A stretch of DNA of 34,203 nt from the NCBI GenBank assembly GCA_015490605.1, contig WFXL01000145.1:1-34203 (forward strand), given 5' to 3'. The notes below the pieces were generated by a model, which was given only the letters and a program-made list of their open reading frames with translations, was not told the DNA's origin and did no database searches. The DNA is from Rhodospirillales bacterium. Its GTDB lineage: Bacteria > Pseudomonadota > Alphaproteobacteria > Geminicoccales > Geminicoccaceae. Shown here piece after piece: positions 22,917 to 31,750 of this stretch. Both the position numbers and the translations under genes were made by a program. Numbering within the stretch: the stretch's first letter is position 1; the number at the start of each line of letters is the position of its first letter.

Positions 22917-23141
22917 ATGGAGACGGTGCTCGCCACCAACGATCCAGTGGAACTCGCCTGGGCCCGGGCGGTGCTGGCCGAAGCCGGCATCGACCACCAG
23001 GTGTTCGACGAGCAGACCAGCGTGCTCGAGGGCAGCATCGGCGCCATCCCCCGGCGGCTGGTGGTGCCCGCCGACCAGGCCTCGCGGGCACGCTGGCTGC
23101 TGCGCACCGCCCGCGGACAGCTCACCTCCGGATCCCGGTGA
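22917..23141 (+). CDS. DUF2007 domain protein
   Basis: The 74-residue protein has the family's pattern: METVLATNDPVELAWARAVL, AGIDHQVFDEQTSVLEGSIG and PRRLVVPADQASRARWLL. It is a small ferredoxin-like fold often annotated as a putative signal-transducing protein; the true function is unknown. GGAGG lies 6 bases before ATG 22917. The stop overlaps the methyltransferase start (GTGA), a conserved alphaproteobacterial gene pair. Confidence 0.88.
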   Translation: METVLATNDPVELAWARAVLAEAGIDHQVFDEQTSVLEGSIGAIPRRLVVPADQASRARWLLRTARGQLTSGSR

Positions 23142-23902
23142 CGCGGCCCGGCACCACCACCGACGACCGCCTGCTGGGCGGTCGCCTGCGGCTGCTGCAG
23201 CCGGCACGCGGCTATCGCGTGGCGGTGGATGCCCTGCTGCTGCAGGCGGCGGTGCCGGCACGGGCGGGTGAGACGGTGGTGGATGCGGGCGCCGGGGTGG
23301 GTGCTGCCGGTCTTGCCCTGGCGGTGCGGGTTCCGGGCGTGCGGGTGCTGTTGGTGGAGCGCGATCCTGACCTCGCCGCCCTCGCCCGCGCCAATGTCGC
23401 GCGCAACCGGCTGGAGGCGCGGGTGGAGGTGATGCAGGCGGATGTGGCCGAGTTGCCGCGCCGGCTCGCCGGTCGGCGCATCGACCATGTGATGACCAAT
23501 CCGCCCCACCTGCCAGCAGCGCGTGCGCGCCCGCCCGGACGCCATCCCGAGGCGGTGGTGGAGACGCTGCCGCTCGCCGCTTGGTGCGATGCCGTGTTGC
23601 GGCCGCTGCGCCCGCGCGGCTGGCTGGTGGTGGTCCATCGCGCCGACCGCTGGCCGGAGCTCGCCCGCGCCCTCGACCACCGCACCGGCGATCTGCGGCT
23701 GTTGCCGCTGTGGCCGCGCGCCGATGCCGCCACCGCCCGCCGCCTCATCCTCGCCGCCCGCAAGGCCTCGCGTGCCCCCGCGCGGCTGCTGCGGGGCCTC
23801 GTGCTCCACCGCGAGGACGGCGATTTCACGCCGGCGGCAGAGGCGATCCTGCGCCACGCCGGCGCCCTCGACCTCGGCTGGGATCCCGCTGGAGGGAGCT
23901 AG
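23138..23902 (+). CDS. TrmN6-like SAM-dependent methyltransferase
   Basis: The 254-residue protein resembles tRNA1(Val) A37 N6-methyltransferase. It opens with DDRLLGGRLRLLQPARGYRV then AVDALLLQAAVPA, has the SAM-binding VVDAGAGVGAAGLALAVR (motif I) and LLVERDPDLAALARANV. The catalytic NPPY-type motif reads VMTNPPHLPAARA, with His in place of the aromatic Tyr/Phe. The C-terminus (LILAARKASRAPARLLRGLV) matches the family's usual KGS/KASR ending. GTG 23138 is fixed by the GTGA overlap with DUF2007. The His substitution leaves substrate and activity open. Confidence 0.85.
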   Translation: MTRPGTTTDDRLLGGRLRLLQPARGYRVAVDALLLQAAVPARAGETVVDAGAGVGAAGLALAVRVPGVRVLLVERDPDLAALARANVARNRLEARVEVMQADVAELPRRLAGRRIDHVMTNPPHLPAARARPPGRHPEAVVETLPLAAWCDAVLRPLRPRGWLVVVHRADRWPELARALDHRTGDLRLLPLWPRADAATARRLILAARKASRAPARLLRGLVLHREDGDFTPAAEAILRHAGALDLGWDPAGGS

Positions 23903-23906
23903 GACC

Positions 23907-24770
23907 ATGGCCACCCTGCCCCGCATCCTCACCCGTCTGCGCCCGCCGGTGGTGCCGCTGGTGCGAATCCAGGGTCCGCTGGCAACCGGTCTTCGGCCCC
24001 TGGGCGGGGTCACCCTGCGCCAGCTGGAGCGCCCTCTCGAGGCCGCCTTCACCCTGAAGCGGGCGGTGGCGGTGGCGCTGGTGATCGACTCGCCTGGCGG
24101 CAGCCCGGCCCAGGCGGAGCTCATCGCCGGCCGCATCTGCACCCTCGCCCGCCGCCACCGCCGCCCGACCCTCGCCTTCGTCGAGGGGCTCGCCGCCTCC
24201 GGCGGCTACTGGATCGCCTGTGCCGCCGATGAGATCTTCGCCCTGCCCACTTCCCTGGTGGGCAGCATCGGCGTCATCACCAGCGGCTTCGGCCTGCACG
24301 AGCTGTTGCGGCGCCACGGCATCGAACGACGGATCCACGCCCGCGGCCCGCTCAAAGCCTTCCTCGATCCCTTCCGCCCGGAGGACCCGGCGCAGCTGGC
24401 AGTGCTCGAGGAACTCCACGCCGACCTCTATGCGAGCTTCCTCGACTGGGTGCGCCAGCGCCGCGGCCCCCGCCTGCAGCTGGATGAGGCCACCCTCGGC
24501 TCCGGCCGCCTGTGGACCGGACGCCAAGCGCGGGAGCTGGGGCTGGTGGACGGGCTTGGGGAGGTGGAGGATGTTGTCCGCGCCCGCTTCGGCCCCGCGG
24601 TGCGGCTGCGCCCGCTGGGACCAGCCCGCCGGCGGTGGCCCTGGGGGCTGGTGGAGCGGGCGGCAACTTGCTTTGCCGAGGCGCTCCTGGACGGCCTCGA
24701 GGCCCGCCTCACCACCACCCCGCCGGGCTTCGGCACCGCCCGCCCTTTTCCCACCGAGGGCGATCGCTAG
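23907..24770 (+). CDS. S49 family (SppA/SohB-like) serine peptidase
   Basis: The 287-residue protein carries the S49 fold. It starts with PPVVPLVRIQGPLATG and the LVIDSPGGSPAQAELIAGRI block. The nucleophile Ser98 lies in EGLAASGGYWIACAADEIFA and the general base Lys150 in RGPLKAFLDPFRP, the Ser-Lys spacing expected for the family. There is no clear signal peptide, so it may act at the cytoplasmic face of the membrane as a signal-peptide or membrane-protein-fragment peptidase. ATG 23907 is preceded by GGAGGGA. It lies 4 bases after the methyltransferase gene and forms one transcription unit with DUF2007 and the small membrane protein. Confidence 0.92.
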   Translation: MATLPRILTRLRPPVVPLVRIQGPLATGLRPLGGVTLRQLERPLEAAFTLKRAVAVALVIDSPGGSPAQAELIAGRICTLARRHRRPTLAFVEGLAASGGYWIACAADEIFALPTSLVGSIGVITSGFGLHELLRRHGIERRIHARGPLKAFLDPFRPEDPAQLAVLEELHADLYASFLDWVRQRRGPRLQLDEATLGSGRLWTGRQARELGLVDGLGEVEDVVRARFGPAVRLRPLGPARRRWPWGLVERAATCFAEALLDGLEARLTTTPPGFGTARPFPTEGDR

Positions 24771-24800
24771 TTGGCAACCCGGGCGGAGGGAGGTCCCGGC

Positions 24801-25103
24801 GTGTTCGGCCTGTCGCTCACCAAGATCCTCTTCACCCTGCTGGTGATCGTCGCGGTGTGGAAGGGATTCCGCCTTCTGGGCCGACTGCAGGCGCGCGCGC
24901 GCCAGACCCCGGCACGGCAACCCGGCCGCAGCGCCACCAGACGTCGCGAACCACAGGAGGCGGCCCGCAGCGGCCAGGCGCTGGAGCTCGAACCCTGCCC
25001 CCTCTGCGGCACCTATGTGCCGGTGGGCACCCGCTGTGAGAGCGTGGAGCGCTGTCTGCGGCGCAAACCGGCCACCGCCCCCGGGGAGCGGGCCGGCCGG
25101 TGA
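24801..25103 (+). CDS. Small membrane protein with C-terminal zinc-ribbon-like cysteines
   Basis: The 100-residue protein has one N-terminal membrane helix (LTKILFTLLVIVAVWKGFRL), a basic Arg/Gln/Pro-rich linker and a C-terminal CPLCGTYVPVGTRC with ESVERC after it, four cysteines suited to a metal site. I do not recognise a characterised family, though the layout recalls small PP0621-like proteins of proteobacteria. GTG 24801 is chosen because GGAGGGAGG lies 7 bases upstream; the open frame begins earlier at a TTG without such a site. It follows the S49 gene by 30 bases and stops 4 bases before the convergent aapP. Confidence 0.8.
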   Translation: MFGLSLTKILFTLLVIVAVWKGFRLLGRLQARARQTPARQPGRSATRRREPQEAARSGQALELEPCPLCGTYVPVGTRCESVERCLRRKPATAPGERAGR

Positions 25104-25107
25104 GCCG

Positions 25108-25857
25108 TCAGTGGAGGATCTGGCTCAGGAACAGGCGCGTGCGTTCCGAGCGCGGGTTGGCGAAGAACTCATCGGGCGGCGCCATCTCGACGATCTCGCC
25201 CTGGTCCATGAAGCAGATGAAATCCGCCACCTGACGGGCGAAGCCCATCTCGTGGGTGACCACCACCATGGTCATGCCCTCATTGGCCAGCTCGATCATC
25301 ACATCCAGCACCTCCTTCACCATCTCCGGATCGAGGGCGGAGGTGGGCTCGTCGAACAGCATGATCTTGGGCTTCATGCAGAGCGCGCGGGCGATGGCGA
25401 CCCGCTGCTGCTGACCGCCCGAGAGCTGACCGGGGTATTTGTGGGCCTGTTCGGGGATCTTCACCCGCTCGAGGAAGAACATGGCCAGTTCCTCGGCCTC
25501 GTGGCGGGGCATGTGGCGCACGTGCATCGGCGCCAGGATGAGGTTCTCCATCACCGTCAGGTGAGGAAACAGGTTGAACTGCTGGAACACCATCCCGACC
25601 TCACGGCGGATGGCATCCAGATGCTTGACGTCGCCGTCCAGCGGGATGCCGTCCACCACGATTTCGCCGCGCTGATAGTCCTCGAGCCCGTTGATACAGC
25701 GGATCATGGTGGACTTGCCCGAGCCCGACGGGCCGCACACCACCACCTTCTGGCCGCGTTCCACCTCCAGCGTGATGCCGCGCAGCACGTGGAACTCGCC
25801 GAACCACTTGTGCACATCGCGCATAACGATGATGGGACCGGCGCCCTCCTGCGCCAT
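25108..25857 (-). CDS. aapP: General amino-acid ABC transporter, ATP-binding protein
   Basis: The 249-residue ATPase powers uptake of L-amino acids. It has Walker [10 protein letters not shown] near residue 41, [16 protein letters not shown] (Q-loop), signature [15 protein letters not shown], Walker [17 protein letters not shown] and the switch His in [11 protein letters not shown], all intact. ATG 25857 has GGGGAGGG upstream; the longer open frame runs back into aapM. It is the last gene of the leftward aapJ-Q-M-P operon, starting 13 bases after the aapM stop. The polar amino-acid subfamily is clear; substrate range is by analogy with Rhizobium Aap. Confidence 0.96.
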   Translation of the reverse strand: MAQEGAGPIIVMRDVHKWFGEFHVLRGITLEVERGQKVVVCGPSGSGKSTMIRCINGLEDYQRGEIVVDGIPLDGDVKHLDAIRREVGMVFQQFNLFPHLTVMENLILAPMHVRHMPRHEAEELAMFFLERVKIPEQAHKYPGQLSGGQQQRVAIARALCMKPKIMLFDEPTSALDPEMVKEVLDVMIELANEGMTMVVVTHEMGFARQVADFICFMDQGEIVEMAPPDEFFANPRSERTRLFLSQILH

Positions 25858-25870
25858 CGCTGCCCTCCCC

Positions 25871-26980
25871 TCAGTCGCGCTCACGGCCCGTCGCCAGCTT
25901 GCGTTCGACATACTGGCTGTAGCGGGACATGCCGAAACAGAAGATCCAGAAGCCGAAGGCGGCAAAGAGATAGGACTCCGCCGCCCGCCCGAGCCAGGCG
26001 GGGTCGGTGGTGATGAGTTTGGCCATGCCCAGGAGATCGTACAGGCCAATGATGGTCACCAGTGAGGTGTCCTTGAACAGGCCGATGAAGGTGTTGACGA
26101 TGCCGGGGATCACCAGGCGCAGCGCCTGCGGCAGGATCACAAGCCGCATCATCTGCCAGTAGGAGAGCCCCAGCGCCTGGGCGGCCTCGTATTGTCCCTT
26201 GGGAATCGCCTGCAGCCCGCCGCGCACCACCTCGGCCATGTAGGCCGAGGAGAACAGCGACACGCCCACCAGCGCCCGCAGCAGCTTGTCGATGCTCACC
26301 CCGGGCGGCAGGAACAGCGGCAGCATCACCGAGGCCATGAACAGGATGGTCACCAGCGGCACGCCCCGCACCAGCTCGATGAACACCACCGACAGCGAGC
26401 GGATCACCGGCATGGACGAGCGCCGTCCCAGCGCCAGCAGGATCCCCAGGGGCAGCGAGGTGGTAATCCCCACACCGGCAATCACCAGGGTCAGGAACAG
26501 ACCGCCCCAATTGGCGGTCTCCACCGGCTCGAGTCCGAACCAGCCGCCGGCGAACAGCCCATAGGCGACGGGCGGATAGACCAGGATCAGGCCGATGGCG
26601 TAGCTGATGCGGCGCGGCATGCGGGGCAGGAACAGCGGCACCATCGCCACCACCAGGATGGCGAAGGCCAGCAGCACCCGCCAGCGCTCCTCCACCGGAT
26701 AGAGGCCGAACAGATACTGGTGGAAGCGGATGCGGATCAGCGCCCAGCAGGCGCCGTCCGACGGACAGTCGGCCTTGCTGCTGCCGGCAAGGGAGGCGTT
26801 GAGCACGGCCCATTCGAAGAAGGGCACCAGGGTTGCCCACAGCAGCCACAGCACCAGCAGGGTCAGCAGGCTGTTGTACCAGGTGGAGAAGAGATTGTGC
26901 TTGAGCCAGGCGAGCGGGCCGATGCGCTCGCTGACCGGCGGCCGCACTTCGGCGGCAGGATGTTGGCTGGGCACAGCCAT
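25871..26980 (-). CDS. aapM: General amino-acid ABC transporter, permease AapM
   Basis: The 369-residue inner-membrane permease has several membrane helices and the AapM-type long N-terminal region ([20 protein letters not shown], then a periplasmic loop with two Cys: [14 protein letters not shown]). The permease core has the EAA-loop [20 protein letters not shown] that docks onto AapP. GDTS-like and [19 protein letters not shown] segments are typical of the HisM/AapM family. ATG 26980 follows aapQ by 3 bases. It pairs with AapQ in the heterodimeric channel. Confidence 0.95.
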   Translation of the reverse strand: MAVPSQHPAAEVRPPVSERIGPLAWLKHNLFSTWYNSLLTLLVLWLLWATLVPFFEWAVLNASLAGSSKADCPSDGACWALIRIRFHQYLFGLYPVEERWRVLLAFAILVVAMVPLFLPRMPRRISYAIGLILVYPPVAYGLFAGGWFGLEPVETANWGGLFLTLVIAGVGITTSLPLGILLALGRRSSMPVIRSLSVVFIELVRGVPLVTILFMASVMLPLFLPPGVSIDKLLRALVGVSLFSSAYMAEVVRGGLQAIPKGQYEAAQALGLSYWQMMRLVILPQALRLVIPGIVNTFIGLFKDTSLVTIIGLYDLLGMAKLITTDPAWLGRAAESYLFAAFGFWIFCFGMSRYSQYVERKLATGRERD

Positions 26981-26983
26981 GGC

Positions 26984-28171
26984 TTAGCGCTCCACCAGCG
27001 CCATGCGGCGATTGTACCAGTTCATGAAGGCGGAGATCAAAAGCGACAGGGTGAGGTAGACCGCCATGGTAATGGCGATCACCTCCACCGCCTGGCCGGT
27101 CTGATTGTTGATGGTGCCGGCGACATTGAAGAAATCCGGATAGCCGATCGCCACTCCGAGGGAGGAGTTCTTGGTGAGGTTGAGGTACTGGCTCGTCTGC
27201 GGCGGGATGATCACCCGCAGCGCCTGGGGGATGACGATCAGCCGCAGCGTTTGGCCGCGGGTGAGCCCCAGCGACCAGGCCGCCTCCCACTGGCCCTTGC
27301 TCACCGACTCGATGCCGGCGCGGACGATCTCGGCGATGAAGGAGGCGGTATAGACTGACAGCCCCGCCACCATGGCGAGGAACTCCGGCAGCATCACCAG
27401 CCCGCCGGTAACGCGGAACTTGCCTAGCTCGGGATATTCGAAGGTGAGCGGCCGGCCGGTCAGCAGGAAGGTAGCGACCGGCAGCAGCACCAGGATGGCG
27501 AGGCCCACCCGGAAGGTGGGAAACGGCTGGCCGGTGGCCTCGAACCGGCGGCGCGCCCAGCGCGCCAGCAGCACCACCGCCACCACCGCCACGCCCAGGG
27601 CCACCAGCGTGTATTCGAAGCCGGGCTCGAACACCGGCCGCGGCACAAACAGGCCGCGGACATTGAGATAGAGCCCCTCGCCCAGCACCACGCTGTTGCG
27701 CGGCGCCGGCAGCCCGCCCAGCACGACGAAGTACCAGACGATCAGCTGCAGCAGCAGCGGCACATTGCGGATGATCTCGATGTAGGCGGCTGCCACCTTG
27801 GCCACCAGCCAGTTGGACGAAAGCCGGGCGATGCCGACGATGAAGCCGAGGATGGTGGCGATGACAATGGAGACGAGGGAGACGTAGAAGGTATTGAGCA
27901 GGCCCACCAGGAACGCGCGGGCATAAGTATAGGTGCGGTCATAGGCGATCAGCGTCTGGCTGATGTCGAAGCCGGCAGTGGTCCAGAGGAAGCCGAAGCC
28001 GGTGGAGACGCCGAGACGCTCGAGATTGAGCAGCGTGTTGCGAATGAGATAGGCCGCGCCGGCCAGCACCAGCGCCAGCACCACCAGCTGGGCGAAGATG
28101 GCCCGCACCCGGGCATCGTTCCAGAAGGCCGTCGGCCGGCGCCGCGGCCGCGCGACTGAATCCCTGGCCAT
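26984..28171 (-). CDS. aapQ: General amino-acid ABC transporter, permease AapQ
   Basis: The 395-residue inner-membrane permease partner of AapM has a basic N-terminus followed by LVVLALVLAGAAYLIRNTLL, the GFGFLWTTAGFDISQTLIAY periplasmic stretch typical of AapQ, LLNTFYVSLVSIVIATILGF, and a large insertion between helices (residues about 180-255). The EAA loop is QWEAAWSLGLTRGQTLRLIV, followed by SQYLNLTKNSSLGVAIGYPD. ATG 28171 lies 83 bases after aapJ across a strong hairpin, so it is probably made at lower levels than the binding protein. Confidence 0.95.
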   Translation of the reverse strand: MARDSVARPRRRPTAFWNDARVRAIFAQLVVLALVLAGAAYLIRNTLLNLERLGVSTGFGFLWTTAGFDISQTLIAYDRTYTYARAFLVGLLNTFYVSLVSIVIATILGFIVGIARLSSNWLVAKVAAAYIEIIRNVPLLLQLIVWYFVVLGGLPAPRNSVVLGEGLYLNVRGLFVPRPVFEPGFEYTLVALGVAVVAVVLLARWARRRFEATGQPFPTFRVGLAILVLLPVATFLLTGRPLTFEYPELGKFRVTGGLVMLPEFLAMVAGLSVYTASFIAEIVRAGIESVSKGQWEAAWSLGLTRGQTLRLIVIPQALRVIIPPQTSQYLNLTKNSSLGVAIGYPDFFNVAGTINNQTGQAVEVIAITMAVYLTLSLLISAFMNWYNRRMALVER

Positions 28172-28213
28172 GGTCGTCGATCAGGGTCGGCGGTGGGATG
28201 GTGAGGCCGCGGC

Positions 28214-28244
28214 CCGGTGCGCGACCCGGAAGGCCGCGCACCGG
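28214..28244 (-). terminator. 10-bp stem-loop between aapJ and aapQ
   Basis: CCGGTGCGCG (28214-28223) pairs perfectly with CGCGCACCGG (28235-28244) around an 11-base loop, 10 bases after the aapJ stop. There is no T-run. Such stem-loops between binding-protein and permease genes usually stabilise the upstream mRNA or cause partial termination, giving excess binding protein. Confidence 0.6.
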
Positions 28245-28254
28245 ACCCTTCGGC

Positions 28255-29277
28255 TCAGCGGAACGGCATGGCGTACTGCAGACCGCCGCGGGTCCACAGG
28301 TCGTTGATGCCGCGATCGATCTTGAGCGGGGTGTTCTGGCCGAGATTGCGTTCGAAGATCTCGCCGTAGTTGCCCACCTGCTTGATCACCTGATAGGCCC
28401 AGTCCTGCGGCAGGCCGAGGTACTTGCCGAACTCGTCCTCCACCCCCAGCAGCCGGCGGATGGTGGGATCGGTGCTCTTCTCCCGCATCTCATCCACATT
28501 GGCGCTGGTCACGCCATACTCCTCGGCCTCGATGGTGGCGTAGAACACCCAGCGCACGATGTCGCCCCACTCATTGTCGCCATGACGCACCACCGGCCCG
28601 AGCGGCTCCTTGGAGATCACCTCGGGCAGGATCACCCACTCGTCGGGATTGTCGAAGCGGGTGCGCTCGGCATAGAGGCCCGAACGGTCGGTGGTGAAGA
28701 CGTCGCAGCGGCCAGCCTGGAAGGCGGCGATGGCCTCATTGGCGTTCTCAAACACCACCGGCTCATACTTCATATTGTGCTTACGGAAATAGTCCGCCAG
28801 GTTGCGCTCGGTGGTGGTGCCGGTCTGGACGCACACCGAGGCGCCGTCGAGTTCAAGAGCACTCTTCACACCGAGGCTCTTGTTCACCATGAAGCCCTGG
28901 CCGTCATAGTAGTTCACCCCGACGAAATCGAGGCCGAGGGCGGTATCGCGGGTGAGCGTCCAGGTAGTGTTGCGGATGAGCACATCGATCTCGCCCGACT
29001 GCAGGGCGGTGAAGCGCTCCTTGGCCGACAGCGGCACGTACTTGACCTTGGAGGTGTCGCCGAAGATGGCCGCCGCCACCGCCTTGCAGTAGTCGACATC
29101 GAAACCCGACCAGTTGCCCTGGTCGTCGACGGTGGCGAAGCCCGGCAGGCCGCCGCCATTGACGCCGCAGCGCACGAAGCCGTTCTTCTTGACCGCCTCG
29201 AGGGTGGGGCTCGCCTCGGCGATGCCGAAGCCGGCCACCACGAGCGCGCCTGCCAGCGCGAGAGACGACAGTCTCAT
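28255..29277 (-). CDS. aapJ: General amino-acid ABC transporter, periplasmic binding protein
   Basis: The 340-residue periplasmic protein captures L-amino acids for AapQMP. It has a signal peptide (MRLSSLALAGALVVAGFGIA, cleavage after EAS near residue 23), then VKKNGFVRCGVNGGGLPGFA, GFDVDYCKAVAAAIFGD, VLIRNTTWTLTRDTALGLDF and VCVQTGTTTERNLADYF. The C-terminal YGEIFERNLGQNTPL and GINDLWTRGGLQYAMPFR are diagnostic of AapJ/BztA. ATG 29277 is set by GGGAGG 4 bases upstream; the longer frame reads into the divergent region. It is the first gene of the operon. Confidence 0.97.
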   Translation of the reverse strand: MRLSSLALAGALVVAGFGIAEASPTLEAVKKNGFVRCGVNGGGLPGFATVDDQGNWSGFDVDYCKAVAAAIFGDTSKVKYVPLSAKERFTALQSGEIDVLIRNTTWTLTRDTALGLDFVGVNYYDGQGFMVNKSLGVKSALELDGASVCVQTGTTTERNLADYFRKHNMKYEPVVFENANEAIAAFQAGRCDVFTTDRSGLYAERTRFDNPDEWVILPEVISKEPLGPVVRHGDNEWGDIVRWVFYATIEAEEYGVTSANVDEMREKSTDPTIRRLLGVEDEFGKYLGLPQDWAYQVIKQVGNYGEIFERNLGQNTPLKIDRGINDLWTRGGLQYAMPFR

Positions 29278-29389
29278 GGTACCTCCCGTAGCACGATGGC
29301 GTGTCCCACGACCACCCCGCCGGGGTGGCCGGCCGGCAGCATGGCACGTCGCGCGCATGTTGCAAGGCCATGGTCCCATGCCTGCGCGC

Positions 29390-29419
29390 TTGGGTGGGCG
29401 ATCGGGGCCGTGCTATGCT
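29390..29419 (+). promoter_or_regulatory. Candidate promoter of the cytochrome gene
   Basis: TTGGGT (29390-29395), 18-base spacer, TATGCT (29414-29419). Predicted start is near 29426, about 25 bases before GTG 29451. Both boxes are imperfect, but the position fits. The divergent aapJ promoter must lie in the same 170-base region; I see no clear match. Confidence 0.4.
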
Positions 29420-29450
29420 TGTCCCACCGGGCCAGCGGGGAGGATGGACC

Positions 29451-29870
29451 GTGTGGTGGCGACGGATGGCGGTGCTCATGGCCGGCCTGGCGCTGACGGC
29501 GCCGGCGGCGGCCGGGGAGGATGGCGGCGATGCCGCCCGCGGACGCAAGCTCGCCGAGCAGGTCTGTGGCCGCTGCCATGCGTGGGACCCGGCCGATCCC
29601 TACAATTCCATCGATTCCACCCCCTCATTCCAGTGGATGGCCAAGAAGCTCGACTTCTACCGCGAGCGCATCCTGAGCGTCACCGACCGGCTGCCCCACA
29701 TCGCCCAACGTCTTGAAGTGGATGCCGCCGACCTCGAGGACATCCTTGCCTATGTGGTGACCCTCGCACCCCAGTCGCAGCAGGGCCCGGCGGCGGCGGA
29801 GGAAGAGGAGGACGACACCACCCGCCGGCTGCGGGAATATCTGCGCAAGCTGCGCCAGGGCGGCGGCTGA
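29451..29870 (+). CDS. Small c-type cytochrome, exported
   Basis: The 139-residue protein has a signal peptide (WWRRMAVLMAGLALTAPAAA) and one haem-attachment motif, CGRCH at residues 39-43, preceded by GRKLAEQV as in class I cytochromes c. The C-terminal helix is LEDILAYVVTL, followed by an acidic, charged tail. In class I proteins a Met in an HPxMP-like loop is the sixth haem ligand. Here the corresponding region reads TDRLPHIAQRL, with His83 and no Met, so ligation may be unusual. The redox partner is unknown. GTG 29451 follows GGGGAGGA. It lies 87 bases before phaC on the same strand. Confidence 0.78.
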   Translation: MWWRRMAVLMAGLALTAPAAAGEDGGDAARGRKLAEQVCGRCHAWDPADPYNSIDSTPSFQWMAKKLDFYRERILSVTDRLPHIAQRLEVDAADLEDILAYVVTLAPQSQQGPAAAEEEEDDTTRRLREYLRKLRQGGG

Positions 29871-29957
29871 CCCGCCGGTCGGTCGCACCACCCTGCCACA
29901 GCCACCCCACCATCCCATCTTGCGACCGGGGCCCGGGTCTTTGCCGGAGAATGCCGC

Positions 29958-31715
29958 GTGTCCGCCACCGATGCCACCGCTCTCGCCCGTCATGCCGGCC
30001 AGCTGTGGGCCGAAATGCTGCGCCATCCGCCGGTCGACGATGGCCCGCGGATCCCCGATCCCGTCGACATCGCCCGCATCTTTGCCCTCGCCTGGGCGGA
30101 GCTGGCGCTGTTCCACCGCCACCATGTGGCGGCGCTCCAGCAGGCCTGGCTGCAGGACCTGCAGGCGGTGCTGCAGCGGGTGATGGATCGCGCCGGCGGT
30201 GGTGCGGTTGAACCGGTGGCGCTGCCCGAGCCCGGCGATCGCCGCTTCCAGGACCCCGCCTGGGGCGAGGATCCGCGCTTCGATGCCCTGCGCCAGGCGT
30301 GGGCGGTGACGGTGCGGCGGCTGCGCGAGCTGTTCGCCGCAGTGACGCGGCTCTCGCCACGCGATCGGCGCAAGCTCGACTTCTATCTGCGGCTCTACCT
30401 CAACGCCATCTGCCCGGCCAACTTCCCCGCCACCAATCCGACGGTGCTGCGACGCGCTCTCGAGACCCGCGGGGAGTCGCTCCAGCGCGGCCTCGTCCAC
30501 CTGCTCGAGGACCTCGCCCGCGGCCACGGCCGGTTGCGGATCCGCACCACCCGCCACGAGCCCTTCCGTCTGGGCGAGACCCTTGCCACCACCCCGGGCA
30601 AGGTGGTGCTGCGCAACCGGCTGATGGAGCTGATCCAGTATGCCCCCGCCACCGAGACGGTCCACCGCCGGCCGCTGCTGATCGTGCCGCCGTGGATCAA
30701 CAAATACTACATCCTCGACCTGCGGCCGAACAACAGCTTCGTGCGCTGGGCGGTGGCCCAGGGATTGACGGTGTTCCTCATCTCCTGGGCCAATCCCGAC
30801 GAGACGCTGCGGGATGTCACCTTCGAGGACTATCTGCGCGAGGGGCCGCTGGCAGCGCTCGAGGCCATCCGCACCCAGACGGGCGAGCCCGAGGCCAATG
30901 TCATCGGCTATTGCATCGGCGGCACGCTGGTGGCCTGCATGCTGGCCTGGCTTGCGGCCCGGGGCGAGCGCCGGGTGCGGGCGGCCACCTTCTTCACCGC
31001 ACTCACCGACTTCGAGGAGCCGGGCGATCTCGGCGTGTTCATCGACGAGGATCAGCTCGCCCGGCTGGAGTCCTACATGGCGCGGCGGGGCTATCTCGAT
31101 GCCGCCTACATGCAGACGGTGTTCGCGCTGCTGCGGGATGTGGACCTCATCTGGAACTATGTGATCAACAATTATCTTCTCGGCAACGATCCGCCGGCCT
31201 TCGATATTCTCTACTGGAATGACGATTCGACCCACATGCCCTGCATGATGCAGAGCTTCTATCTGCGGCGCTTCTACCTCGAGAACGCCCTCGCCCGCCC
31301 GGGCGCCCTCACCCTCCTGGGTGAGCCCCTGGATCTCGGCCGTATCCGCAACCCCTGCTACATGCTCGCCACCCTGGACGACCACATCGCCCCCTGGAAG
31401 AGCGTCTATCGCGGTGCGCTGCGCTTCGGCGGCCCGGTGCGCTTCGTGGTGGGCCAGTCGGGCCACATCGCCGGGGTGATCAACCCGCCCGCGGCCCACA
31501 GATACGGTTACTATGTGGGCCGGCGGCGGCTGCCCGACCCTGAGCGCTATCTCGCCAGCGCCAGCTTCCACCCGGGCTCCTGGTGGCCCGACTGGTACCG
31601 CTGGCTCCGCCGCCACGCCGGCCCCCAGGTAGCGGCCCGCGATCCTGCGAAGGGCCCCTTGCCGCCGCTGGATGATGCCCCCGGCCGTTATGTGCGGGTG
31701 CGGCGGGTGGACTGA
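29958..31715 (+). CDS. phaC: Class I polyhydroxyalkanoate synthase
   Basis: The 585-residue enzyme polymerises (R)-3-hydroxyacyl-CoA into storage polyester at granules. Conserved parts: RRFQDPAWGEDPRFDALRQA near residue 95, PANFPATNPTVLRRALETRG, PPWINKYYILDLRPNNSFVR, and the lipase-like box GYCIGG with catalytic Cys319. The Asp is in LDDHIAPWKSVY and the general-base His in GQSGHIAGVINPP. All three catalytic residues are present, and length is normal for class I. GTG 29958 has GGAG 8 bases upstream. No phaA, phaB or phasin gene is in the window. A small RNA on the opposite strand ends just past its 3' end. Confidence 0.96.
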   Translation: MSATDATALARHAGQLWAEMLRHPPVDDGPRIPDPVDIARIFALAWAELALFHRHHVAALQQAWLQDLQAVLQRVMDRAGGGAVEPVALPEPGDRRFQDPAWGEDPRFDALRQAWAVTVRRLRELFAAVTRLSPRDRRKLDFYLRLYLNAICPANFPATNPTVLRRALETRGESLQRGLVHLLEDLARGHGRLRIRTTRHEPFRLGETLATTPGKVVLRNRLMELIQYAPATETVHRRPLLIVPPWINKYYILDLRPNNSFVRWAVAQGLTVFLISWANPDETLRDVTFEDYLREGPLAALEAIRTQTGEPEANVIGYCIGGTLVACMLAWLAARGERRVRAATFFTALTDFEEPGDLGVFIDEDQLARLESYMARRGYLDAAYMQTVFALLRDVDLIWNYVINNYLLGNDPPAFDILYWNDDSTHMPCMMQSFYLRRFYLENALARPGALTLLGEPLDLGRIRNPCYMLATLDDHIAPWKSVYRGALRFGGPVRFVVGQSGHIAGVINPPAAHRYGYYVGRRRLPDPERYLASASFHPGSWWPDWYRWLRRHAGPQVAARDPAKGPLPPLDDAPGRYVRVRRVD

Positions 31716-31721
31716 GGGGTC

Positions 31722-31750
31722 AAAAAAGATGCCGGGTCGTGCGACCCGGC
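31722..31750 (-). terminator. Intrinsic terminator of the predicted small RNA
   Basis: On the minus strand GCCGGGTCG-CA-CGACCCGGC (31750-31731) is followed by ATC and six T residues (31727-31722). Read on the plus strand the same hairpin, 15 bases after the phaC stop, could also help end the phaC transcript, though no T-run follows it there. Confidence 0.8.
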
